From Pontibacter beigongshangensis (GTDB lineage: Bacteria > Bacteroidota > Bacteroidia > Cytophagales > Hymenobacteraceae), in NCBI RefSeq assembly GCF_014332515.1, contig NZ_VFSD01000026.1, forward strand, positions 1-64,000: a stretch of DNA of 64,000 nucleotides, in the 5' to 3' direction. Numbering within the stretch: position 1 is the first letter of the stretch; each line of letters opens with the position of its first letter. The position numbers and the translations under genes were made by a program. A model generated the notes under the pieces. That model was not told the DNA's origin, made no database searches, and saw only the letters and a program-made list of their open reading frames with translations. Positions 8,754 through 17,400 of this stretch are shown in pieces.

Positions 8754-8786
8754 TTGGCAAAAGAGAGAAAATTTTTCTTACCTTTC
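8754..8786 (+). promoter_or_regulatory. possible promoter of the partner-switching operon
   Basis: TTG (8754-8756), 22 bases, then TACCTTTC (8779-8786), one base from the TAnnTTTG consensus. It would place the transcript start near 8793, which fits translation from ATG 8853 rather than from the upstream TTG. Confidence 0.35.
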
Positions 8787-8852
8787 CCATATTCAAACAC
8801 TCCTAATATCCAAACTCTGTCGCAGCTAAAACAAAACACGGTTTTCCGTTTT

Positions 8853-10919
8853 ATGCTAAATAAAACAAACACGGAACTTTTGCTGATCACTACAGCTGTT
8901 ATCAGTTGGGCGCTGCTATTAGCTAACCTGCTGCTCACTGCCGAAAGCCTCCAGCAACGGGAATACACCGAGCCCTTATTGCCCTTTATCCATAACATCC
9001 TGCTGATAATCTTTATCATCTCTGTATTTTTTTATCAGCGCATCAACGTACTCAAACTCAAAAAAGGCGACTTTACCGGCTATCTCTGGAATTTCTTCCT
9101 GAGAGCTGCCATTGGCGCCTACATTGCCCTGGCCATTTACATAGGCTTCGTGCTCTCCACAGATTTCATCAACCTTAAATCCAATCTGTTGCTGCACATG
9201 GTCTACCACACTTTTTTTGGCCTGCTTGTAGTTTTTCTGGGCAAAGGGCTCTATATCTGGCGGCAGCTCCTGCTCTACCACAAAAACCGGTTTCTCCAGG
9301 TCGCCTGGGACTGGTTCGAGCTGCTCTTGTACGGCACGCTGCTGCTTACTCTCCTCAATTTCGACTACACCAGCTACATATTTCTGCCCCTGCTGGCGTT
9401 GCTCGTCTTTTACATTTTGTTTCTTTGCACCAACCTAAAGTGGGTAGCCTACCTCAATTTTAACAAAAAGAGCCGGTCGCTGGTGCTGCTCGGCGCCATT
9501 TTGCTTAGCTGGTATATTTTTAAGTGGTTCTTTTATAAATTTCAGAGCCACCCGGAGCTGGCCGCCGACTATACCGACGTTGGCTTTCTGTTGTTGGTGA
9601 TGCTGTTCGTGGGCCTGTATGGACTGGCAGCCTTTCTGGTGTCGCTCTTCAGCCTGCCAACCTCCAGCGTGTTTGAGCAGAAAAGCGAAGACCTGCTCAA
9701 CTTTCAGCGGCTGAGCCAGTCGATCCAGCAGGGCCAGAGTGAACAGCAGGTGTACGACACCGTTTTCGACAGCACCGTAAAGGCATCGGCGGCCAGTGCC
9801 GGCTGGCTGGAGCTCGACAAAGGCAGAGAGAAGGAAATATCGCACATGCTCAACATTACCGAGGAGCAGATCGAACGCATTCGCCACCTGCTGCTGGCCT
9901 ATAACTACGATACCGACCACATCAACAACAACCTGGAGCGCAACCCGGGGTTCAAAGACCTGGAGCTGCCCTGGCAATCTATTGTGGTCCTGCCCATTAA
10001 GTCGCTGAAACACCACTTTGGCGTGTTGTACCTGCTCAAGGATATAGAGAACGGCTTCGACAAAGAAACCGTGAATGTGCTCCAGACTTTTACGAACCAG
10101 ACCACGCTTACTATCGAGAACCTGCGCCTGGTGGCCGAATCGTTGCAAAATGAGCGCTATAAGGAGGAACTTAAAATAGCCAGTACCGTACAGGAAAATC
10201 TGATACCAAAGACGTTCCCGAGCGACAGCTGGTTTGAGATCAGCACACACGCGGTGGCGGCAAAAGAGGTAGGAGGCGACTTTTATGACTTCCTGCAACT
10301 GAGCGAATCGCGGATAGCGATTATTATTGGCGACGTATCCGGCAAAGGTATTACAGCTGCCTTTCACATGGCCCAGATGAAGGGGATTTTCCATGGCCTG
10401 ATGCAACAGGACATGGCTCCAAGCGAGTTTATGCGGCAGGCCAACAGCGCCCTGAGCCGCTGCCTGGAGCGGACATCCTTTATTACGTCATCGCTTTATA
10501 TAATAGACTACCGCATGAAGGGCTTTGTGTTTGCACGCGCCGGCCACTGCCACACGCTCTATTACAACGCCATGATGGAGGATACCTTTTATTTCCAGAC
10601 AGACGGCCTGGGCCTGGGTATTATTCGCGACCAGAGCTACAAAAACCACATCCGGGAGATGTTCTATGATTATAACCCGGGCGATGTGATGGTGATTTAC
10701 ACCGACGGCATTATAGAGGCGAGGGGCGCAGAGAACAACAATGAGGAATACGGCGAAGACCGGCTCCGGTACATGCTCGAGCAATGCTACCACCTGGAGG
10801 CCGAAGACATAAAATATGCCATCATAAACGATTTACAGACCTTTACGGGTCCCAATACCATATATGACGACCAGACCTTACTCGTTATCAAATTTAAGGC
10901 AGACCAACAAACAGTTTAA
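8853..10919 (+). CDS. membrane-bound SpoIIE/RsbU-type PP2C serine phosphatase
   Basis: A regulator that dephosphorylates a STAS-domain antagonist. The 688-residue product (ATG 8853) begins with about eight hydrophobic helices (1-280), then a GAF-like sensory domain (about 285-425), then a SpoIIE-type PP2C domain (about 450-685). The metal-binding motifs are present: GGDFYD near 475, GDVSGKG near 493, YTDG near 616 and DDQT near 671. The next two genes encode the expected partners, a STAS antagonist and an RsbW-like kinase, so the three form a partner-switching module. The membrane domain presumably senses an envelope or environmental signal. An in-frame TTG at 8754 is less likely to be the start. 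Confidence 0.9.
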   Translation: MLNKTNTELLLITTAVISWALLLANLLLTAESLQQREYTEPLLPFIHNILLIIFIISVFFYQRINVLKLKKGDFTGYLWNFFLRAAIGAYIALAIYIGFVLSTDFINLKSNLLLHMVYHTFFGLLVVFLGKGLYIWRQLLLYHKNRFLQVAWDWFELLLYGTLLLTLLNFDYTSYIFLPLLALLVFYILFLCTNLKWVAYLNFNKKSRSLVLLGAILLSWYIFKWFFYKFQSHPELAADYTDVGFLLLVMLFVGLYGLAAFLVSLFSLPTSSVFEQKSEDLLNFQRLSQSIQQGQSEQQVYDTVFDSTVKASAASAGWLELDKGREKEISHMLNITEEQIERIRHLLLAYNYDTDHINNNLERNPGFKDLELPWQSIVVLPIKSLKHHFGVLYLLKDIENGFDKETVNVLQTFTNQTTLTIENLRLVAESLQNERYKEELKIASTVQENLIPKTFPSDSWFEISTHAVAAKEVGGDFYDFLQLSESRIAIIIGDVSGKGITAAFHMAQMKGIFHGLMQQDMAPSEFMRQANSALSRCLERTSFITSSLYIIDYRMKGFVFARAGHCHTLYYNAMMEDTFYFQTDGLGLGIIRDQSYKNHIREMFYDYNPGDVMVIYTDGIIEARGAENNNEEYGEDRLRYMLEQCYHLEAEDIKYAIINDLQTFTGPNTIYDDQTLLVIKFKADQQTV

Positions 10920-10939
10920 CTGAGACGTAACAGAATGCG

Positions 10940-11278
10940 ATGAAAATTACAAACGAAATCAAAGACGCCACAATTATCATCACCTTAGATGGTGAATTAG
11001 ATGCCAGTTCTTCCGTAATCCTTGATGAAGAACTCTCTAACCCTGAAGTAATGAAATTCAGCAAGATCCTGGTTAATTGCGAAAACCTGCATTACATTTC
11101 GTCTGCCGGCCTGGGGGTGTTTATCTCGCACCTGCAACGCTTCGAAGACGCTCAGATTAAACTCATTTTCTTTAATATGCAGGACAAGGTGCGCAATGTT
11201 TTCGAGATACTTGGTCTGGACCTGCTCATGACCATCGTATCTAATTACGAGGAAGCCATGACTATTGCAGATGAGTAA
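10940..11278 (+). CDS. STAS-domain anti-sigma factor antagonist (RsbV/SpoIIAA-like)
   Basis: A 112-residue single STAS domain. The phosphorylation loop reads YISSAGLGVF; Ser55 aligns with the serine of RsbV and SpoIIAA that is phosphorylated by the partner kinase and dephosphorylated by the phosphatase encoded just upstream. The usual Asp before that serine is replaced by Ser54. The gene starts 20 bases after the phosphatase gene, and its stop overlaps the start of the kinase gene, so translation of antagonist and kinase is coupled. Confidence 0.92.
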   Translation: MKITNEIKDATIIITLDGELDASSSVILDEELSNPEVMKFSKILVNCENLHYISSAGLGVFISHLQRFEDAQIKLIFFNMQDKVRNVFEILGLDLLMTIVSNYEEAMTIADE

Positions 11279-11681
11279 TTCGATTCGCGTAAACTGCACA
11301 AAAAAAAACCTGAAGCTTATCCGCGATTTTGTCATGGAGCATCTGCTTACGCTTGAGCTAACAGATATCCAGATGAACCAGATCGTGCTGGCTGTTGATG
11401 AAATATGCGCCAACCTGATCATCCATGCCAACAGCGAAGACCCGACCAAGTACATCTCTCTGGCGATTTCGGAGCATAGAGACATGGTTCGGTTTGAGAT
11501 TACAGACAGGGGCCTGGCCTTTAAGCGTGCAGAATACAAAGAACCTGATCTTCAGGAGCACGTGCGGGTGGGCAAAAAAGGAGGCGTAGGCCTTGCCCTG
11601 GTGAACCGCATTATGGACAAAGTAGAGTTCAAGAGCCTGGGCGATAAAAACACCTGCCTACTCTATAAAAAAATTAAATAG
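11271..11681 (+). CDS. RsbW/SpoIIAB-like serine kinase (anti-sigma regulatory factor)
   Basis: A 136-residue GHKL ATPase. The N box is VLAVDEICANLIIHA, the G1-like motif is ITDRGLAF and the G2 motif is GGVGLALVNRIMD. It should bind and phosphorylate the STAS protein. The start at ATG 11271 overlaps the STAS stop in ATGAGTAA; an in-frame TTG at 11265 is less likely. No sigma factor gene is adjacent. Bacteroidota do not have a Bacillus-style sigma-B, so the final target of this switch is open. Confidence 0.9.
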   Translation: MSNSIRVNCTKKNLKLIRDFVMEHLLTLELTDIQMNQIVLAVDEICANLIIHANSEDPTKYISLAISEHRDMVRFEITDRGLAFKRAEYKEPDLQEHVRVGKKGGVGLALVNRIMDKVEFKSLGDKNTCLLYKKIK

Positions 11682-11842
11682 TGCTGCCAGCCACACTTTT
11701 ACAAACCTTTCGGCGTTATCCGGAACAAAATCGGGTGCAAGAAGATTATGCTGACGGATTATAGCCCATCTGTCAGAAAAATTAACTAAAATTGCATTTC
11801 CTGAATCCGGAATTAACTTTAAAGTTTGTATTAAATCTTTCT

Positions 11843-14149
11843 ATGCGCAGCAATTCCCTACTTGTTGCGGTAGTAGCCCTGCTTATGGCCGGCTGTACCG
11901 CAACCAAGAAGAACGACACACAAGAACCTGTTATAGCAACGCTTGGCACCCAGCCCATCTATGCGTCGGAGTTCAAGTACGTTTACGACAAAAACAACAA
12001 CGGCAACGACGATGCCTACAGCAAAGAAAGCCTGAGCGAGTATCTGGAGCTCTATACCAATTTTAAGCTGAAGGTAATGGAGGCCGAGAGCCGCGGGCTC
12101 GACACTACCACCGCCTTTAAAAGGGAGTTGGAGGGTTATAAGGAACAACTTGCCCAGCCCTACCTGACGGAAAAAAGCGTAACGGACAAGCTCGTGCAGG
12201 AAGCCTACGAGCGCCTGAAGAAAGAAGTAAACGCCTCCCATATCCTGCTTACTGTTTCGCCGGAAGCCGACCCGCAGGACACGCTGGCTGTCTATAACAA
12301 GATCATGGAGCTCCATAAAAGAGCCACAGCCGGCGAAGACTTTAACAAACTGGCCCGCGATCACTCACAAGACCCTTCTGCGGTAGAAAACGGTGGCAAC
12401 CTGGGCTACTTCACGGCCATGCAGATGGTTTACCCCTTCGAAGACGCTGCCTATAAAACTACCCCCGGCCAGATCTCACAGCCGGTGCGCACACGCTTCG
12501 GCTACCACATCATAAAAGTAAACGATGTACGGCCGGCACAAGGCGAGGTAAAAGTTGCCCACATTATGGTGCGCTCCACACCGGGCATGCCCAAAGCCGA
12601 CTCACTGGCCGCCAAACAGCGCATCGACGCTATTTACAAGCGTGTGCAGCGTAACGAGAACTGGGATAAACTGGTGGCGGAATTCTCTGAAGATGCCAAC
12701 TCGGCTGCAAACGGCGGCGAATTGCCCTGGTTCGGAACCGGCCGCATGATCCCTACCTTCGAGGAAGTTGCCTTTAGGCTTAAAAAGGAAGGCGAGGTTG
12801 CCGCGCCGGTAGCCACACCTTACGGCTGGCACATCATTAAACTCATCGAAAAGCGTGGGCTACCGCCTTACGAGGATATGGAGCAGAACCTGCGCAACCG
12901 CGTGGCCAAAGATTCCCGCTCTGAACTAAACAAAACGGCTTTCCTGAAGCGCATCAGAACTGAGAACAACTTTACAGAAGATGCCGCCGCAAAGGAACTG
13001 GCCCTGAGCAAAGCAAGCGATAACCTGCTGAAAGCGACCTGGGAGTTTGACGCGGCCGACAAAGCTGTAAATACCACTTTATTCACCATCCAGGGCAAGC
13101 CATACACCATCAGCGACTTTTATACCTACGTAAAAGCGGAGCAGCGCCCCCGCTCTAAAGGATCAGCGGCCCACCACATGAACCTGCTGTATGATGCTTT
13201 TGTAAATAAAAGCTTATTAGACTACGAGAAAGCGAACCTGGAAAACAAGCACACCGACTACCGCATGCTGGTGCAGGAGTACCACGATGGCATTCTGCTG
13301 TTCCAACTGATGGACGAAAAAGTCTGGTCGAAGGCAGTGGAAGACACGGTCGGCCTGAAAGCGTATTTTGAGCAAAACAGAGACAAATACCAGTGGGGCC
13401 AGCGTGCCGAGGCTACGGTAATAAGCGCTGCCAGCAAAGAAGTACTGGCCCAGGTGCAGCAGCAACTTGCAAACCGCAAGTATGAAGTGAGCGCCAAACC
13501 AGCCGATGTAGCATTTGCAGCCAGCAAAGCTGAGCTGACCGCAGAAGCCAAAACAGCGCTCGATGAGCTGGCAAACCGCCTGCAAAACAACCCGCGCCTG
13601 AGCCTGGTGGTGAATGGCCACACCGATGCACGCGAAGATGCCGCCAGCAAAAGGCTGGCCCAGCAACGCGCGCAGGCCGTGAGCGCTTACCTGACACAAA
13701 AAGGAGTGTCTGCCGCCCAACTCAGCACCCAGGCCCTCGGAAAAACCAAACAGGCCGGCCCAGACAATTCCGAAACCGGTCGACGCCGCAACAGGAGGGT
13801 TTCTTTTACCTTGTACTCGCCGGACCTGAATGTGCTGGCGGAAAACCTGAACAATGACAACCCGCTTAGTGTCCAGATCACGGAGAAGAAGTTTCAGAAA
13901 GGCGAAAATAAAGCGCTGGACCTGGTAAAATGGGAAAAAGGCTCCTATACCACCCAGCTGAACGGACGTGAATACCTCATTATCATCCATAACATTTTGG
14001 CTCCCCAGCCCAAAGAGTTAAACGAAGTACGCGGCGTGGTAACATCCGATTACCAGAATTACCTGGAGCAGGAATGGATTGAGCAGCTGCGGGAGAAATA
14101 TCCGGTTACTTTGAACGAGTCAGAAATTAGCAAGCTCATTACAGAATAA
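11843..14149 (+). CDS. lipoprotein peptidyl-prolyl isomerase with two parvulin domains and an embedded OmpA-like domain
   Basis: A 768-residue lipoprotein folding factor for the periplasm. The signal peptide ends LLMAG-C, a lipobox with the lipidated cysteine near residue 17. A SurA/PpiD-like N-terminal region is followed by two parvulin domains (about 125-330), each carrying the typical NGG(N/E)L and FGYHIIK or YGWHIIK motifs. Unusually, residues about 552-657 form an OmpA-like peptidoglycan-binding domain (VVNGHTDAREDAA, then RAQAVSAYL and RRRNRRV), with about 110 more residues after it. The start at ATG 11843 gives a clean lipoprotein signal; an upstream in-frame TTG does not. It is first in a PPIase-surA-moxR series. 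Confidence 0.88.
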   Translation: MRSNSLLVAVVALLMAGCTATKKNDTQEPVIATLGTQPIYASEFKYVYDKNNNGNDDAYSKESLSEYLELYTNFKLKVMEAESRGLDTTTAFKRELEGYKEQLAQPYLTEKSVTDKLVQEAYERLKKEVNASHILLTVSPEADPQDTLAVYNKIMELHKRATAGEDFNKLARDHSQDPSAVENGGNLGYFTAMQMVYPFEDAAYKTTPGQISQPVRTRFGYHIIKVNDVRPAQGEVKVAHIMVRSTPGMPKADSLAAKQRIDAIYKRVQRNENWDKLVAEFSEDANSAANGGELPWFGTGRMIPTFEEVAFRLKKEGEVAAPVATPYGWHIIKLIEKRGLPPYEDMEQNLRNRVAKDSRSELNKTAFLKRIRTENNFTEDAAAKELALSKASDNLLKATWEFDAADKAVNTTLFTIQGKPYTISDFYTYVKAEQRPRSKGSAAHHMNLLYDAFVNKSLLDYEKANLENKHTDYRMLVQEYHDGILLFQLMDEKVWSKAVEDTVGLKAYFEQNRDKYQWGQRAEATVISAASKEVLAQVQQQLANRKYEVSAKPADVAFAASKAELTAEAKTALDELANRLQNNPRLSLVVNGHTDAREDAASKRLAQQRAQAVSAYLTQKGVSAAQLSTQALGKTKQAGPDNSETGRRRNRRVSFTLYSPDLNVLAENLNNDNPLSVQITEKKFQKGENKALDLVKWEKGSYTTQLNGREYLIIIHNILAPQPKELNEVRGVVTSDYQNYLEQEWIEQLREKYPVTLNESEISKLITE

Positions 14150-14186
14150 GCCTGCTTCAGTTTCTTAAAACTTAGAATAAAGAAGT

Positions 14187-14194
14187 TAATTTTG
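14187..14194 (+). promoter_or_regulatory. possible -7 element of a surA promoter
   Basis: TAATTTTG matches TAnnTTTG exactly and lies 29 bases before the surA ATG. No matching TTG is seen 19-20 bases upstream, so this is tentative. Confidence 0.35.
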
Positions 14195-14222
14195 CGTTAA
14201 TTTCAGAAGCGCATACCATAAA

Positions 14223-15602
14223 ATGACTTATATCCAGAAAATAAAGAATTTAGCAGCCGGATTTGTCTTTGTACTGATCTGTTGCCTGCTGGCACCTGCC
14301 ACCACCTTTGCCCAGACTCCTGTGCAGCGGAAGATAGATGGCATTGTTGCCAAGGTAGACAACCACATTATTCTGCGGTCGGAGCTGGAGTTTACGTACC
14401 TGCAGTACCTGGCACAGTCTAAACAACAGGACGCTCCAGGGCTGAAATGCCAGCTGCTGGAGTCGATGGTGCAGGACAAGCTGTTGCTGGCCCGCGCTGA
14501 GATCGACTCTGTAGTGGTGGAAGAATCGCAGGTGAATGGCGAGCTGAATGAGCGGGTAAACTATATTGTGCAGCAGGCCGGTGGCGTGGAGCGGGTAGAG
14601 CAGTATTACAACAAAACCCTGAAACAGCTGAAAGACGACCTTCGCCGCAGCATAAAAGAGCAGCTGGTGGTGGCTAAAATGCAGCGCCAGATCTACGAAA
14701 AAGTAACGGTTACCCCGAAAGAGATCCGCAATTATTTTGATGCCATTCCTACCGACAGCCTTCCTTACTTCTCGAGTGAGGTAGAGATCGGGCAGATTGT
14801 GAAATATGCGCAGGTAAGCAAGCAGCAGAAAGCCATTGCCCGACAGAAGCTCGAAGACATAAAGGCCCGCATACTCGCCGGCGAGGACTTTGCCACGCTG
14901 GCCAAACAGTACTCCGACGATGTGGGCTCTGCCCAGGATGGCGGGGAGCTCGGCTTTTTCAAAAGAAAAGAACTGGTGCCGGAGTATGAGGCAACAGCCC
15001 TGAAACTGGAGCCGGGCCAGATCTCCAACGTAGTAGAGTCGCAGTTTGGGTTCCACCTGATTCAGCTGATCGAGAAGCGCGGCCAGGAATTCAACTCCCG
15101 TCATATCCTGATCAAACCAGCTACGGCCACCATAAACGTAGAAGAAGCTATAGCCGAGATGGATAGCATCCGCACCTTGATCGTGAACGACAGCATGACA
15201 TTTGCCAAGGCAGCCAAAGAATTCTCTGACGACAAAAACACGAAAGACAACGGTGGCATGCTGTCGAACCGCGCTACCGGCGATCCGTACTTCCCGATGG
15301 AACAGGTAGACCCGGCCATCTTTTTTGTGATCGATACTATGAACGTAGGAGAAATATCAAAGCCGATCGCTTTTACCACCCCTGATGGGGTGCAGGCCGT
15401 ACGTATTATCTATCTGAAGTCGAAATCAGTTCCGCACCTGGCGAACCTGCGCGACGACTATCAGAAGATCTCTAATGCTGCCATACAGGAAAAAAGAGGA
15501 AAAGCTGTGGATGCCTGGTTCAAAAAGAATCTGGACACCGTATACATCCAGATTGATCCGGAGTTCCAGAATTGCCAGATTCTTCAGGCTGTAAACCAGT
15601 AA
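14223..15602 (+). CDS. SurA-like periplasmic chaperone / peptidyl-prolyl isomerase
   Basis: A 459-residue periplasmic protein. The signal peptide ends near TFAQ (about residue 31), then comes a SurA N-terminal chaperone domain (VDGIVAKVDNHIILRSELE-like, about 36-160). Two parvulin domains follow, the first with YSDDVGSAQDGGELGFF and FGFHLIQL, the second starting SRHILIKPA and containing FSDDKNTKDNGGML. SurA-type proteins escort unfolded outer-membrane barrels to the BAM complex. It follows the other parvulin gene by 73 bases and precedes moxR by 75, so envelope folding genes are clustered here. Confidence 0.92.
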   Translation: MTYIQKIKNLAAGFVFVLICCLLAPATTFAQTPVQRKIDGIVAKVDNHIILRSELEFTYLQYLAQSKQQDAPGLKCQLLESMVQDKLLLARAEIDSVVVEESQVNGELNERVNYIVQQAGGVERVEQYYNKTLKQLKDDLRRSIKEQLVVAKMQRQIYEKVTVTPKEIRNYFDAIPTDSLPYFSSEVEIGQIVKYAQVSKQQKAIARQKLEDIKARILAGEDFATLAKQYSDDVGSAQDGGELGFFKRKELVPEYEATALKLEPGQISNVVESQFGFHLIQLIEKRGQEFNSRHILIKPATATINVEEAIAEMDSIRTLIVNDSMTFAKAAKEFSDDKNTKDNGGMLSNRATGDPYFPMEQVDPAIFFVIDTMNVGEISKPIAFTTPDGVQAVRIIYLKSKSVPHLANLRDDYQKISNAAIQEKRGKAVDAWFKKNLDTVYIQIDPEFQNCQILQAVNQ

Positions 15603-15677
15603 GTACAGGATAGGCTCGGCCTTGCTCCGCTTTCGGATCACCCTAAAAAATTTGTCTTTTTACTTAGCTAACGTCTT

Positions 15678-16643
15678 ATGAAGCAATTCTCTTCTGACAA
15701 GGAAGCAGCCGATGCGCTATACCGCTCATACCGGGAACTTACATCAGAGATTTCAAAAGTTATAGTAGGACAGGAAGAGGTGGTCAGGCTGGTGCTTACG
15801 GCGGTTTTTTGTCAGGGGCATTGCTTGCTGGTGGGTGTTCCAGGGCTTGCCAAAACCCTCCTTATCCAGACAATCGCCTCCTCTTTGGACATGACGTTTA
15901 ACCGGGTGCAGTTTACCCCGGACCTGATGCCAACTGACATTGTAGGCGCTGAGACACTGGACAAAGACCGCAACTTTAAGTTCGTGACAGGCCCGGTGTT
16001 TGCCAACATCGTGCTGGCCGATGAGATAAACCGCACGCCTCCTAAAACGCAGGCAGCGCTGCTGGAGTCGATGCAGGAGTACTCGGTAACCGTAGCCGGC
16101 AAGCGCTATGACCTGCCGAGGCCATTTTTTGTGCTGGCCACCCAAAACCCGATTGAGCAGGAAGGAACTTACCCCCTGCCGGAAGCGCAGCTGGACCGCT
16201 TCATGTTTAATATCACGCTGGGCTACCCCAGCTACGAATCGGAGCTACAGATTGTAAAGAACACAACCGGTGCCCTTAAAACATCACTTAACAAGATCCT
16301 GCATGCCGACGACATTCTGGCGTTTCAGCAGCTGGTGCGCCGCGTGCCGGTAGTAGACAATGTAGTGGAGTATGCCGTGAAACTGGTGCATAAAACCCGC
16401 CCTAACACACCGCATGCCTCGCCACAGGCCAACCAGTACCTGGAGTGGGGAGCGGGCCCAAGGGCATCGCAGCACCTTATAGTGGGAGCCAAATGCAATG
16501 CCCTCCTCAACGGCAAATACTCCCCGGATATTGAAGACGTGCAGACCGTGGCACTCCCGATTCTGCGTCACCGGATTGTACGAAACTTTAAAGCCGAGGC
16601 AGAGGGTGTTACGGTGGAGCAGCTGATTCAGGATTTGCTGTAG
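15678..16643 (+). CDS. MoxR-family AAA+ ATPase
   Basis: A 321-residue AAA+ ATPase. The Walker A motif is GVPGLAKT, Walker B is IVLADEINR, sensor-like LATQNP is present, and the C-terminal lid includes YLEWGAGPRASQHLI, typical of MoxR. These proteins act as chaperones that activate partner proteins, commonly with DUF58 and VWA-domain proteins. No such partner gene follows here, which is notable: the next 260 bases hold an inverted repeat and an F1 element. The position after two periplasmic foldases is common in Bacteroidota. Confidence 0.93.
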   Translation: MKQFSSDKEAADALYRSYRELTSEISKVIVGQEEVVRLVLTAVFCQGHCLLVGVPGLAKTLLIQTIASSLDMTFNRVQFTPDLMPTDIVGAETLDKDRNFKFVTGPVFANIVLADEINRTPPKTQAALLESMQEYSVTVAGKRYDLPRPFFVLATQNPIEQEGTYPLPEAQLDRFMFNITLGYPSYESELQIVKNTTGALKTSLNKILHADDILAFQQLVRRVPVVDNVVEYAVKLVHKTRPNTPHASPQANQYLEWGAGPRASQHLIVGAKCNALLNGKYSPDIEDVQTVALPILRHRIVRNFKAEAEGVTVEQLIQDLL

Positions 16644-16758
16644 GTTGGTTGTTGATTGTTGATTGCGAGGGAGAAACAGAAAAGCATTCTGTTCAGATCT
16701 TATGATTCTCACATCACCCATTAACTACTAACAATCAGCAACAAACAACTAACAACCA

Positions 16759-16808
16759 AATTATTCTAATTAAAAAGCCCCTCCGGAACTGCTATAGCTG
16801 CTGCTGCT
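16759..16808 (+). repeat. F1 intergenic repeat, copy 3
   Basis: AATTATTCTAATTAAAAAG, CCCCTCCGGAACTG and a GCTGCTGCTGC tail. A GTTG-rich inverted repeat (GGTTGGTTGTTGATTG near 16643 and its partner near 16728-16756) lies just before it. Confidence 0.88.
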
Positions 16809-16841
16809 CACGGCAATTCTCTGCTTAAAGAATATGCGGTG

Positions 16842-16871
16842 TTGGCTACTCCATTAATCTGTGTATTTTTG
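16842..16871 (+). promoter_or_regulatory. consensus Bacteroidota promoter
   Basis: TTG (16842-16844), 19 bases, then TATTTTTG (16864-16871), an exact match to TTG-N19-TAnnTTTG. It decides the start of the next gene: transcription begins near 16878, downstream of the possible GTG at 16861. Confidence 0.75.
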
Positions 16872-16908
16872 TACAACAAATACTGATCAGGAAAAAAACT
16901 TACTTCTT

Positions 16909-17346
16909 ATGGAAGCGGCTGCCTTACTTTTTAGCTTTAAAGATAACATCAACAAGATCATCGGGGCCTTCAACAGCAAACTCGAAACGCGCACCATGCC
17001 TTATAACGTGTCCATTCCGCTGGAAGTGGATTTGCTGGCTGGCGTTCTGCGGCTGCATGGCCTAAACTTTACCTCTGCCACCAGGGGCGCCAAGCGGCTG
17101 GAGGATTTCCAGCAGTGGTTTCTGGAGAACGAAGATAAGGCCATGGAAATAATGCACCATGTGCTCGAAGATAAGAAAGCCTACATAAAAACCGACCAGG
17201 GCACGGTGCTGCAGAAGGAAATGCTGATCAGGCGGCTGGAGTTTTTTAACGAAACGGCCCACACCCTGCTGGTAATGATGCAGCAGCAGCAACTAAAAAG
17301 CCCAAAACACCACATTTACCCCTACCTGACGGCCTCGCCGAACTAA
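16909..17346 (+). CDS. hypothetical cytoplasmic protein, mostly helical
   Basis: A 145-residue protein with no signal peptide or membrane helix. It appears largely helical (LEDFQQWFLENEDKAMEIM and LIRRLEFFNETAHTLLVMMQQQQ). I do not recognise a family. The ATG at 16909 is chosen because the consensus promoter at 16842-16871 overlaps the only other start, GTG 16861. A 17-bp perfect stem terminator begins one base after the stop. Promoter, frame and terminator together make this a convincing single-gene unit. Confidence 0.7.
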   Translation: MEAAALLFSFKDNINKIIGAFNSKLETRTMPYNVSIPLEVDLLAGVLRLHGLNFTSATRGAKRLEDFQQWFLENEDKAMEIMHHVLEDKKAYIKTDQGTVLQKEMLIRRLEFFNETAHTLLVMMQQQQLKSPKHHIYPYLTASPN

Positions 17347-17347
17347 T

Positions 17348-17390
17348 AACTGCCAAGGCCAGCGACACAACATCGCTGGCCTTGGCAGTT
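17348..17390. terminator. bidirectional terminator, 17-bp perfect stem
   Basis: AACTGCCAAGGCCAGCG (17348-17364) pairs fully with 17374-17390. It lies between convergent genes (stop at 17346 on plus, stop at 17401 on minus) and probably serves both. Confidence 0.8.
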
Positions 17391-17400
17391 TAAGGAGGGA

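Noticed and set aside
9435..10406. 323-residue open frame antisense to the PP2C phosphatase gene
   Set aside because: No start context, no recognisable motif, and a clear real gene on the other strand.
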